Positions 1-5,785 of a stretch of DNA of 5,885 nt are shown one piece after another. The DNA comes from an uncultured Eubacteriales bacterium. GTDB taxonomy: Bacteria > Bacillota > Clostridia > Monoglobales > Monoglobaceae. The translations under genes were made by a program, and so were the position numbers. How positions within the stretch are numbered: position 1 is the first letter of the stretch; every line of letters starts with the position of its first letter. The notes under the pieces were generated by a model, which did not search any database, was not told the origin of the DNA, and saw only the letters and a list, made by a program, of their open reading frames with translations. The DNA lies in contig CAJKEB010000080.1 of the NCBI GenBank assembly GCA_905198865.1, positions 1 through 5,885 of the forward strand. The letters are read 5' to 3'.

Positions 1-63
1 GCATGGGCGGTGCATGGCTGCAAGCTTTGCTTGCAATGTATACTCATATAAACTATAATTTAT
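1..63 (+). repeat. Dispersed repeat, left copy (inverted relative to right edge)
   Basis: This segment matches the reverse complement of 5786-5847. About 31 of the first 36 positions are identical, a variable stretch of 12-13 bases follows, and then 14 bases are identical (50-63). A perfect 7 bp hairpin (TGCAAGC at 19-25, GCTTGCA at 29-35, loop TTT) lies in the conserved core. TTGCAA (31-36) and TATAAT (54-59) are 17 bp apart, like a sigma-A promoter reading rightward, antisense to khpA; whether it is active is unknown. The repeat may extend beyond the window. It holds no open frame, so it looks like a non-coding interspersed element (REP- or MITE-like); the class is an inference. Confidence 0.75.
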
Positions 64-68
64 TTCAC

Positions 69-106
69 AAAAAACAAAAGCTACTTACACCATTGATGCA
101 GCAGCT
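69..106 (-). terminator. Intrinsic terminator after khpA
   Basis: On the minus strand the RNA can fold AGCTGCT-GCATC / loop AAT / GGTGT-(A bulge)-AGTAGCT (106 to 79), followed by a U-rich tract (69-78, one G interruption). It begins 11 bases after the khpA stop. Three of the twelve pairs are G-U wobbles, which become A-C mismatches in plus-strand RNA, so the hairpin makes sense only for minus-strand transcripts. It is moderately stable because of the wobbles. Confidence 0.65.
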
Positions 107-117
107 CCTGTTTTTGA

Positions 118-345
118 TTATATAATATCCACAACTACTTTTCTATTTTCACGGCTGCCCGCACTCTTCATGACTGTGCGGATAGCCTTGGCAATCCTGC
201 CCTGCTTGCCTATCACCTTGCCCATATCATCGTCGGCAACGTGGAGCTTAAACACAGTAAGGTTCTCTTTTTCGACAACCTCAACCTGTACTCCCTCAGG
301 GTCAGACACCATTGATTTTGCTATAAATTCAAGCAACTCTTTCAT
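118..345 (-). CDS. khpA: KhpA, KH-domain RNA-binding protein (YlqC family)
   Basis: This is a 75-residue protein made almost entirely of one type II KH domain. The nucleic-acid-binding loop is visible as GKQG (46-49) inside MGKVIGKQGRIAKAIR, and the length is typical of the family. In streptococci and related Firmicutes KhpA pairs with KhpB (Jag/EloR) and binds RNA, with effects on cell division and elongation; that role is family knowledge. The ATG is preceded by GGAGG with 7 bases of spacing. The gene lies 34 bp after rpsP, with no promoter visible between them, so it is probably the last gene of the ylxM-ffh-rpsP-khpA transcript. A terminator follows 11 bases after its stop. The older annotation 'UPF0109' refers to the same family. 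Confidence 0.93.
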   Translation of the reverse strand: MKELLEFIAKSMVSDPEGVQVEVVEKENLTVFKLHVADDDMGKVIGKQGRIAKAIRTVMKSAGSRENRKVVVDII

Positions 346-379
346 ACTTCATCCTCCGCATGTCGGGGATTTCAGGCGT

Positions 380-625
380 TTAGCCAATAATTCCCTTTGA
401 TTTCAAAAGTCTCTTTACTGTATCTGTCGGCTGAGCACCGTTGCTGATCCACTTTTTGATCTTCTCTGCGTCAAACTGAACATCTGCCGGCTCAACCATA
501 GGATTGTATGTTCCTACCTGCTCGATAAATCTTCCGTCTCTCGGGAATCTTGAATCAGCTACAACTACACGATAGAAAGGAGCCTTCTTTGCACCCATTC
601 TCTTTAAACGAATTTTTACTGCCAT
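380..625 (-). CDS. rpsP: 30S ribosomal protein S16
   Basis: This 81-residue protein has the canonical bS16 opening MAVKIRLKRMG, then APFYRVVVADSR and a GTYNP segment near residue 40. S16 binds 16S rRNA early in 30S subunit assembly. The ATG at 625-623 is chosen over the in-frame TTG at 640-638. The TTG lies in the ribosome binding site itself, and the family N-terminus begins at MAVKIR. The gene is 80 bp after ffh. That gap is AT-rich and shows no convincing terminator or promoter, so read-through from ffh is likely. The ffh-rpsP-khpA order is the usual Firmicutes arrangement. Confidence 0.97.
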   Translation of the reverse strand: MAVKIRLKRMGAKKAPFYRVVVADSRFPRDGRFIEQVGTYNPMVEPADVQFDAEKIKKWISNGAQPTDTVKRLLKSKGIIG

Positions 626-632
626 TTTTAAA

Positions 633-638
633 TCCTCC
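633..638 (-). promoter_or_regulatory. rpsP ribosome binding site (decides the start)
   Basis: GGAGGA on the minus strand lies 7 bases before the ATG at 625-623. The upstream TTG that would extend the frame by five codons overlaps this site by one base and has no Shine-Dalgarno of its own, so the ATG is the start. Confidence 0.9.
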
Positions 639-705
639 AAATTAATTTAAGTTTTTGATATATAGTAAGTTAATTATTTTTCTTTTGTTTCAATCAGACT
701 GAATG

Positions 706-2085
706 TTAAAACGGAAATCCACCGCTGCCCATTCCGCCCATCATTCCGCCGAAACCGCCCTTTTTCATCTTCTTGCTCATCGCCTTGGTGCTGCCGCCGG
801 AGAGCTGCTTCATCATCTTCTGCATCTGGTCGAACTGCTTAAGCAGCGAATTGACTTCAACAATCGAAGTACCGCTGCCCTTTGCGATTCGCTCCTTGCG
901 TGACGGAGTAATCTTATCCTTAAGCTCACGCTCACCGGGGGTCATTGATGTGATAATAGCCTCAATATGCGACATCTTCTTCTCATCAACGTTTGCGTTC
1001 TTAAGCGCCTTTGCGTTGACACCCGGAATCATGCCCAGCACGTTCTGGATAGGACCCATGTTCTTCATCTGCTCCATCTGATCGAGGAAGTCAGTGAAGG
1101 TAAACCGCTGAGTTCTGAGCTTCTTTTCAAGCTCCTCAGCCTTCTTCATGTCAAGAGCCTGCTCTGCCTTTTCGATAAGGCTCAGCATATCGCCCATACC
1201 GAGAATTCTCGATGCCATACGGTCGGGGTGGAACTGCTCCAAATCCGTCAGCTTCTCGCCCATACCACAGTATTTGATCGGCTTTTTGGTAACAGCCCTG
1301 ACCGACAGTGCCGCACCGCCTCTGGTATCACCGTCCAGCTTTGTAAGGACAACGCCGGAAATTTCAAGCTCCTGATTGAACTTATCGGCAACATTGACTG
1401 CGTCCTGTCCGGTCATTGCATCGACCACAAGCAGGATTTCAGTCGGCTCAACCTCAGCTGTGATTTGCTTAAGCTCATCCATAAGCTGCTCGTCTATATG
1501 CAGACGGCCGGCTGTATCAATAATCAGCACATCGTTCGAGTGAGCCAGCGCATGTTCAAGTCCGCGCTTTGCAATTCCTACAGCGTCTGTCACACCCTCC
1601 TCGGCATAGACCGGAAGGTCAAGCTGACCGCCCACAACCTGAAGCTGCTTAACAGCCGCAGGACGATATACATCACATGCACACAAGAGCGGGCGCTTGC
1701 CCTGCTTTTTGAGCAGTCCACCGAGCTTTGCGGCAGTAGTCGTCTTACCTGCACCCTGCAAGCCTGCCATCATGATAACTGTCGGCGGCTTCGGAGATAT
1801 ATTCAGCTTTTCCGCCTGACCGCCCATTAGGCTTATGAGTTCTTCATTTACTATTTTTATAACCTGCTGCGCCGGGGTCAGGGACTCCATAACCTCAGCA
1901 CCGCTTGCACGCTCCGAAACATCCTTGACAAAGTCCTTAACGACCTTGAAGTTAACATCCGCTTCGAGCAGAGCCAGCTTAACCTCTCGCATTGCCGCCT
2001 TAAGATCCTTCTCTGAGACCTTACCCTTGCCGCGGAGCTTCTTAAACGTGTTTTGAAGTTTTTCGGATAAACTTTCAAACGCCAT
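706..2085 (-). CDS. ffh: Ffh, signal recognition particle GTPase (SRP54)
   Basis: This 459-residue protein is the bacterial SRP subunit. With SRP RNA and the receptor FtsY it delivers ribosomes translating membrane or secreted proteins to the SecYEG translocon. The N domain covers about residues 1-95. The G domain has P-loop GLQGAGKT (108-115), DVYRPAA (138-144), DTAGR (190-194), TKLD (248-251) and GMGEK (274-278). The methionine-rich M domain follows from about 296 and includes the RNA-binding segment around GSGTSIVEVNSLLKQF (403-418). The tail is Gly/Met-rich and ends GGFPF. All key motifs are intact and the length is normal. The start ATG has GAGGTG five bases upstream and lies 19 bp after the ylxM stop, so the two are co-transcribed. 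SRP RNA and ftsY are not in the window. Confidence 0.98.
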   Translation of the reverse strand: MAFESLSEKLQNTFKKLRGKGKVSEKDLKAAMREVKLALLEADVNFKVVKDFVKDVSERASGAEVMESLTPAQQVIKIVNEELISLMGGQAEKLNISPKPPTVIMMAGLQGAGKTTTAAKLGGLLKKQGKRPLLCACDVYRPAAVKQLQVVGGQLDLPVYAEEGVTDAVGIAKRGLEHALAHSNDVLIIDTAGRLHIDEQLMDELKQITAEVEPTEILLVVDAMTGQDAVNVADKFNQELEISGVVLTKLDGDTRGGAALSVRAVTKKPIKYCGMGEKLTDLEQFHPDRMASRILGMGDMLSLIEKAEQALDMKKAEELEKKLRTQRFTFTDFLDQMEQMKNMGPIQNVLGMIPGVNAKALKNANVDEKKMSHIEAIITSMTPGERELKDKITPSRKERIAKGSGTSIVEVNSLLKQFDQMQKMMKQLSGGSTKAMSKKMKKGGFGGMMGGMGSGGFPF

Positions 2086-2104
2086 ACAAACACCTCAATT
2101 TGTG

Positions 2105-2479
2105 TCACTCAACTTCGATTTCATTTATATCATGTATTATCAAAAGTATCTCGTTTATCTTTCGCTTTATATCATCGGAAAGTGTTCTTATATTCGGTGA
2201 CGCCTCAATCTCATGGATAATATCATCAACCTTTGTGAGCCTGTCTTTTATATTCAGGAACCTAACCGCAAGACCGAGCCTTTCCTCAATATCAAACAGA
2301 GCATTCTCTGCACGGACAATATTGTCCCTGACTCCCTGTCTGGTAATACCGAGATGCTCGCTTATCTCAGCAAGCGACAAATCTTCATTATAATAAAGGT
2401 CAACACATTCAATCTGTCTCGGCGTCAGCACGTTTCTGTAAAAGTCAAACAACAGCGCAACCTTAACGTTCTTATCCAT
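2105..2479 (-). CDS. ylxM: YlxM, SRP-associated helix-turn-helix protein
   Basis: This 124-residue protein is an UPF0122/YlxM family member. The conserved start LFDFYRNVLTPRQ (10-22) is followed by a sigma-70 region-4-like helix-turn-helix at about 34-54 (LSLAEISEHLGITRQGVRDN) and a long helical C-terminus, a little longer than is common. The family is encoded next to ffh across Firmicutes, and streptococcal YlxM has been reported to modulate SRP activity. The helix-turn-helix makes nucleic-acid binding plausible, but its target is not known here. It is the first gene of its operon, about 84 nt downstream of the predicted transcription start. Its ribosome binding site is poor (only GGAC about 12 bases upstream, or GTGG closer in), unlike its neighbours, so translation may be low. 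Confidence 0.92.
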   Translation of the reverse strand: MDKNVKVALLFDFYRNVLTPRQIECVDLYYNEDLSLAEISEHLGITRQGVRDNIVRAENALFDIEERLGLAVRFLNIKDRLTKVDDIIHEIEASPNIRTLSDDIKRKINEILLIIHDINEIEVE

Positions 2480-2497
2480 AATACCACTGTCCGATTC

Positions 2498-2512
2498 TGC
2501 GGCATTGCCGCA
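2498..2512 (-). other. Small hairpin in the ylxM leader
   Basis: A perfect 6 bp inverted repeat (TGCGGC / GCCGCA, 3-base loop) lies about 18 bases before the ylxM ATG. It is GC-rich inside an AT-rich leader. It could affect ribosome access, but a stem this short may be chance. Confidence 0.35.
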
Positions 2513-2530
2513 ACTGATTTATTTTATCTC

Positions 2531-2566
2531 AAAGTGTAATGTAAAGGTATTTAACTTTACAACTTT
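2531..2566. promoter_or_regulatory. Inverted repeat over the ylxM transcription start (candidate operator or leader hairpin)
   Basis: The inner arms TGTAAAG (2540-2546) and CTTTACA (2555-2561) are perfect, with 8 bases between. Outer arms AAAGT (2531-2535) and ACTTT (2562-2566) extend them, with a 4-base offset on one side. The dyad begins just downstream of the predicted -10 (2570-2575) and covers the expected start near 2563. TTTACAAC recurs at 2556-2563 and 2572-2579, the second copy overlapping the -10. It could be a repressor site or an mRNA 5' stem; I do not recognise the motif. Confidence 0.5.
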
Positions 2567-2569
2567 GAT

Positions 2570-2598
2570 ATTTTACAACATTTCAGGGAGTTTGTCAA
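2570..2598 (-). promoter_or_regulatory. Promoter of ylxM-ffh-rpsP-khpA
   Basis: On the minus strand, TTGACA (2598-2593) is a perfect -35 and TAAAAT (2575-2570) a 5/6 match to the -10, with exactly 17 bp between. Transcription would begin near 2563. The -35 lies mostly within the first copy of a direct repeat. The typA terminator lies upstream, so this promoter is what should separate the SRP operon from typA. Confidence 0.8.
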
Positions 2599-2626
2599 GT
2601 AATAATACCTAAAAAAATGCACAAAA
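2594..2626 (+). repeat. Direct repeat, copy A
   Basis: This 33-base segment recurs at 2718-2749 with a single one-base difference in an A-run. It begins GTCAAGTAATAATACCT and ends TGCACAAAA. Its left end supplies five of the six -35 bases of the ylxM promoter. Copies are 124 bp apart, start to start. Confidence 0.9.
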
Positions 2627-2694
2627 TGAAAGAACATCTTTGGATTGTTATTGACCTTATCAACCTTTGCGCCATCCGCTTGGTATGATAAATA

Positions 2695-2711
2695 CAAACC
2701 CTGCGGGTTTG
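2695..2711 (-). terminator. Possible second terminator-like hairpin after typA
   Basis: A perfect 7 bp stem (CAAACCC / GGGTTTG, 3-base loop) is followed on the minus strand by TATTTATC, a weak U-tract. It lies between the two direct repeats and behind the main typA terminator. It may be a back-up terminator or only part of the repeated unit. Confidence 0.35.
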
Positions 2712-2717
2712 GTCACA

Positions 2718-2749
2718 GTCAAGTAATAATACCTAAAAAATGCACAAAA
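2718..2749 (+). repeat. Direct repeat, copy B
   Basis: This is the second copy of the 33-base segment at 2594-2626, one A shorter. On the minus strand its end forms the U-tract of the typA terminator. It contains TTGACT, like the -35 in copy A, but nothing resembling a -10 lies at the right distance, so only copy A looks like part of a promoter. Confidence 0.9.
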
Positions 2750-2791
2750 ATAAGGGGTTCAGGGGAGCATCGCTCCCCTGAAAACCCCTTA
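2746..2791 (-). terminator. Strong intrinsic terminator of typA
   Basis: The arms 2751-2768 and 2772-2791 pair over 18 bp with only a 2-base bulge (2781-2782) and a 3-base loop. They include a GC-rich inner stem (CAGGGGAGC / GCTCCCCTG). On the minus strand five U residues (2750-2746) follow, and then another six U residues shortly after. The stem begins within the typA stop codon. All pairs are Watson-Crick. On the plus strand the stem is followed by CTTCTTATTTC, a weaker tract, and there is no plus-strand gene to stop. Confidence 0.93.
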
Positions 2792-4606
2792 CTTCTTATT
2801 TCTCGCTTTGGCTCTGAGCTGGTTATTTAAAATTTTCTTTCTTATTCTCAGGCTCTCGGGAGTTACCTCAAGAATTTCGTCCTCAGCCAAAAATTCAAGG
2901 CACGCCTCCAGGCTCATCTGTACCGGCGGCACGAGCTTGAGCGCTTCGTCACTGCCTGACGCACGTGTGTTGGTGAGCTGCTTCTTCTTGCAGACATTGA
3001 CGTTCATGTCCTCCGCCTTCGGATTGATTCCCACTACCATGCCTTCGTAAACTCTGGTTCCGGGTGAAATAAAGAGCGAACCTCTGTCCTGAACCTTAAA
3101 CAGACCGTAGCCTACCGCTTCGCCTGTCTCAAAGGCGATAAGCGAGCCTGTATGTCTGCTGCTGATTTCGCCCTTGTACGGCTGGTATTCGTAAAACACC
3201 GAGTTGAGTATTCCCTCGCCCTTTGTATCGGTCAGGAATTCGTTTCTGTAGCCCAAAAGTCCGCGTGCCGGAATGAGATATTCAAGTCTCATTCTTGCGC
3301 CCTGCGGAGCCATCGAAACCATTTCCGCCTTGCGCTGTCCGAGCTTGTCCATAACCGCGCCCATCGATTCCTCAGGCACGTCAATAACCACTTTCTCAAT
3401 AGGCTCGCACATCACGCCGTCAATTTCCTTATACAAAACCTTGGGTGTGCCGACCGAGAATTCATAGCCCTCACGGCGCATTGTCTCGATCAGGATTGAA
3501 ATGTGCATTTCACCTCTGCCGGCAACCTTAAAGCTGTCTGTTGTGTCACCCTCCTCAACTCTGAGCGAAACATCCTTTAAAAGCTCACGCATCAGGCGGT
3601 CGCGCAGCTGTCTTGAGGTGACAAACTTGCCCTCCTGTCCCGCAAACGGACTGTCATTTACCGAGAAGGTCATTTCGATTGTGGGTTCGCTTATCTTTAC
3701 AAAAGGCAGCGGAGTCGGGTCGTCGGGAGATGCGATAGTGTCGCCGATTGTGATTTCCGGAATACCCGAGAAGCAAATAATATCTCCGACCTTTGCCTCA
3801 CTGACCGGAGTTCTGTTAAGGCCGTCAATCTGATAGAGGTTGACCATCTTAGCCTTATACGGGTCATGGTTGCCGTGATACTCGCTTACCATAACCTCCT
3901 GGTTCTGCTTTACCTCTCCGCGCTCAATACGACCGATTCCTATTCTGCCGACATAGTCGTTGTAGTCGATTGAGGATACCAGCATCTGAAGCGGACCGTT
4001 TTCGTCGCCCTCGGGCGCCGGGATATAATTCTTTATCGTTTCAAACAGAACCTTTAAGTCCTTGCCCTCTTCATACTGCGAGAGTGAAGCCGTACCGGCT
4101 CTGCCCGAACAGAACAAAATCGGACTTTCAAGCTGTTCGTCATTTGCCTCAAGGTCAATGAGCAGGTCAAGCACCTCGTCCGGGATTTCGTCAAGCCTTG
4201 CATCGGGTCTGTCAATCTTGTTGACAACGATTATAACACGATGGTTCATTTCAAGCGCTTTCTGAAGCACAAAACGGGTCTGGGGCATAGGTCCCTCCGC
4301 AGCGTCAACCAGAAGAATAACGCCGTTAACCATCTTAAGTATACGCTCAACCTCGCCGCTGAAATCAGCATGGCCGGGTGTGTCGATGATGTTAATCTTA
4401 ATTCCGTCATAATACACGGACGTGTTCTTTGCGAGAATAGTAATACCGCGTTCACGCTCTAAGTCGTTGTTATCCATGACGCGTTCCTCAACAACCTGGT
4501 TTTCACGGTAAATTCCGCCCTGCTTGAGCATTTCATCTACAAGAGTGGTCTTGCCGTGGTCAACGTGGGCGATGATTGCTATATTTCTTAAATCTTCTCT
4601 AACCAT
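2789..4606 (-). CDS. typA: TypA/BipA, ribosome-binding translational GTPase
   Basis: This 605-residue protein is a full-length member of the TypA/BipA family, related to EF-G and LepA. It binds the ribosome and is needed for efficient subunit assembly and growth under cold or other stress; that role is family knowledge. The G domain contains AHVDHGKT (13-20), RERGITI (51-57), DTPGHADF (75-82), NKID (129-132) and SGRAG (167-171). A beta-barrel domain, two EF-G-like alpha/beta domains and the BipA-specific C-terminal domain follow, ending LRIRKKILNNQLRAKARNKK. Nothing is missing. The ATG has AAGGAG 7 bases upstream. It is transcribed alone, from a strong promoter about 60 bp upstream to the strong terminator at its stop codon. 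Confidence 0.97.
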   Translation of the reverse strand: MVREDLRNIAIIAHVDHGKTTLVDEMLKQGGIYRENQVVEERVMDNNDLERERGITILAKNTSVYYDGIKINIIDTPGHADFSGEVERILKMVNGVILLVDAAEGPMPQTRFVLQKALEMNHRVIIVVNKIDRPDARLDEIPDEVLDLLIDLEANDEQLESPILFCSGRAGTASLSQYEEGKDLKVLFETIKNYIPAPEGDENGPLQMLVSSIDYNDYVGRIGIGRIERGEVKQNQEVMVSEYHGNHDPYKAKMVNLYQIDGLNRTPVSEAKVGDIICFSGIPEITIGDTIASPDDPTPLPFVKISEPTIEMTFSVNDSPFAGQEGKFVTSRQLRDRLMRELLKDVSLRVEEGDTTDSFKVAGRGEMHISILIETMRREGYEFSVGTPKVLYKEIDGVMCEPIEKVVIDVPEESMGAVMDKLGQRKAEMVSMAPQGARMRLEYLIPARGLLGYRNEFLTDTKGEGILNSVFYEYQPYKGEISSRHTGSLIAFETGEAVGYGLFKVQDRGSLFISPGTRVYEGMVVGINPKAEDMNVNVCKKKQLTNTRASGSDEALKLVPPVQMSLEACLEFLAEDEILEVTPESLRIRKKILNNQLRAKARNKK

Positions 4607-4632
4607 AGTTCTGCTCCTTTAACAAGAAAATA

Positions 4633-4650
4633 GACACGGCAGTCCGTGTC
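4633..4650 (-). other. Hairpin in the typA leader
   Basis: A perfect 7 bp stem (GACACGG / CCGTGTC, 4-base loop) starts about 8 bases from the predicted typA mRNA 5' end. On the minus strand TATTTTCTTGTT follows, and then the ribosome site AAAGGAG. It could be a 5' stabilising stem or a weak attenuator. It could also be the terminator for transcripts running on from ispE. Confidence 0.5.
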
Positions 4651-4664
4651 ATATCACTTTTCAT

Positions 4665-4693
4665 ATTATACCACGCATATTCAAAGCTGTAAA
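4665..4693 (-). promoter_or_regulatory. typA promoter
   Basis: On the minus strand, TTTACA (4693-4688; 5/6 to the -35 consensus) and a perfect TATAAT (4670-4665) are 17 bp apart. TGG directly before the -10 gives an extended -10. The upstream 50 bases are very AT-rich, as in UP elements. The predicted start is near 4658, giving a leader of about 52 nt. Confidence 0.85.
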
Positions 4694-4754
4694 CTGAAAA
4701 TATATTCAAAATTCAGTCGAATATTACTGATTTATTGATATATTTTTATAGGTT

Positions 4755-4771
4755 CGACAATTTATTTGTCG
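4755..4771 (-). other. Hairpin directly after the ispE stop
   Basis: A 6 bp stem (CGACAA / TTGTCG, 5-base loop) abuts the ispE stop codon. On the minus strand it is followed by AACCTATAAAAATATA, which lacks a U-tract. It is therefore not a canonical terminator, and no better one is visible between ispE and typA. Confidence 0.35.
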
Positions 4772-5623
4772 CTATACCAACCACAGCCCGGCGTCAGGGT
4801 GAGAGGTCTTAAACATTTCAAAAGCGGCATCTGCCCTTGCCTTATCCCCGAATATTCCGAAAACCGCACTTCCGCTGCCGCTCATAAGCGAAACCTCTGC
4901 GCCCAGCCGCAGCATCTCCGCCTTATAGGCTTCAACCTCCGGACAAATAGTTACAGTGGCGTTTTCAAGCACATTACCCATATTCTTGTATATTCCGTTC
5001 AGGTCACCGCGTTTTACCGCTTCGACAAGCGCGTCAATATCAAGACCTTCCGGCTTTTTTGTGAAATCCAGATGCTCGTATACCCACTTGGTCGAAACAC
5101 TCTGCACAGGCTTTGCAATAAGATAATACACCTTCGGCGGTTCAGGCAGCGGAGTCAGCTCATCGCCTATCCCCTCTGCAAGCACGCAGCCGCCCATTAT
5201 ACAAAACGGAATATCAGCGCCGAGCCGGCCGCCTATTCTCATTCTTTCATCAAGGCTCATACCTGTCCCCATGACTTCATCAAGTCCGTTAATAACCCCG
5301 GCGGCGTCTGTGCTTCCGCCTGCCATACCGGCTCCCATCGGGATTCGCTTTTCTATATAAATATCGCAGCCGGGATTAATCTTTGCCGTATCAAAGAACG
5401 CACGCGCCGCGCGGTATGCGAGATTGCTCTCATCGCACGGCATGTTTTCACCGTGCAGAATTATTCTGCCGTCACCGCGCAGGTCAATCCGGACAGTGTC
5501 GCATATATCGACCTGCTGCATAACCATACGCACATCGTGATAACCGTTTTGTCTGCGGCCTAAAACGTCAATCGCAAGATTTATTTTTGCCCTGCACTGC
5601 TTTGTAATCGAATTTGTATTCAT
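4772..5623 (-). CDS. ispE: IspE, 4-diphosphocytidyl-2-C-methyl-D-erythritol kinase
   Basis: This 283-residue GHMP kinase phosphorylates CDP-methylerythritol with ATP in the non-mevalonate (MEP) route to isoprenoid precursors. AKINL (12-16) with its conserved lysine and NGYHD (26-30) form the substrate site. The ATP-binding glycine-rich loop is PMGAGMAGGSTDAA (95-108). LGADIPF (134-140) carries the catalytic aspartate D137, and the third GHMP motif is MSGSGSAVFGIF (247-258). The length matches the family. The frame stays open eight codons upstream to a TTG with no ribosome site; the ATG at 5623-5621 begins just before the conserved region and is preferred. Its nearest Shine-Dalgarno, GGAG (5641-5638), is 14 bases away, unusually far, so the start is less certain than the gene. 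Confidence 0.96.
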   Translation of the reverse strand: MNTNSITKQCRAKINLAIDVLGRRQNGYHDVRMVMQQVDICDTVRIDLRGDGRIILHGENMPCDESNLAYRAARAFFDTAKINPGCDIYIEKRIPMGAGMAGGSTDAAGVINGLDEVMGTGMSLDERMRIGGRLGADIPFCIMGGCVLAEGIGDELTPLPEPPKVYYLIAKPVQSVSTKWVYEHLDFTKKPEGLDIDALVEAVKRGDLNGIYKNMGNVLENATVTICPEVEAYKAEMLRLGAEVSLMSGSGSAVFGIFGDKARADAAFEMFKTSHPDAGLWLV

Positions 5624-5677
5624 AATAGTATTATTCACTCCAAACAAGTGTTTTGATTTGGCTGATTTATTATTAAT

Positions 5678-5706
5678 AATTTAACATGACTTTCTGAAAA
5701 AGTCAA
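5678..5706 (-). promoter_or_regulatory. Probable ispE promoter
   Basis: On the minus strand, TTGACT (5706-5701; 5/6) and TAAATT (5683-5678; 4/6) are 17 bp apart, with TGT before the -10 as in extended -10 promoters. The start would be near 5671, giving a leader of about 48 nt to the chosen ATG. The spacer contains a dyad. Confidence 0.6.
5687..5705. promoter_or_regulatory. Inverted repeat inside the ispE promoter (candidate operator)
   Basis: Perfect 7 bp arms TGACTTT (5687-5693) and AAAGTCA (5699-5705) flank 5 bases. One arm overlaps five bases of the -35, and the whole dyad fills most of the -35/-10 spacer, where a bound repressor would block polymerase. No terminator-type U-tract follows. 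I do not recognise the motif. Confidence 0.45.
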
Positions 5707-5785
5707 TAATACACTTAAATGGTTTCCGCATACAACGCGATGCACTCGTTATGTGAAAAGCTGTGCCGTATGGGCAGACATTCAT

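Noticed and set aside
626..705. Separate promoter or terminator between ffh and rpsP
   Set aside because: The gap is AT-rich but the best -35/-10 pair (TTAACT-17-TTAAAT) is only 4/6 at each box, and no stem-loop with a U-tract is present.
967..1830. 287-codon open frame on the plus strand
   Set aside because: It lies wholly antisense to ffh, has no ribosome site or recognisable domain, and its Cys/His/Leu-rich composition is what the complement of a biased coding frame gives.
1878..2108. 76-codon minus-strand frame overlapping the start of ffh
   Set aside because: It is an out-of-frame shadow of ffh with Arg/Ser-rich composition and no family resemblance.
2480..2510. Upstream ATG in the ylxM leader as a regulatory small frame
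   Set aside because: It is out of frame with ylxM, lies inside the small hairpin and has no ribosome site.
2651..2689. Plus-strand promoter from TTGACC (2651) and TATGAT (2684)
   Set aside because: The spacing is 27 bp, far from 17, and no plus-strand gene follows.
2594..2749. CRISPR array
   Set aside because: Only two direct copies with a 91 bp spacing, AT-rich and not palindromic, with no cas gene.
2645..2830. 61-codon plus-strand frame in the typA-ylxM gap
   Set aside because: It starts at a TTG without a ribosome site, runs through the typA terminator hairpin and into the antisense of typA; composition is repeat-derived.
4766..5563. 265-codon open frame on the plus strand
   Set aside because: It is antisense to ispE, whose motifs are all intact; the plus-strand translation shows no domain.
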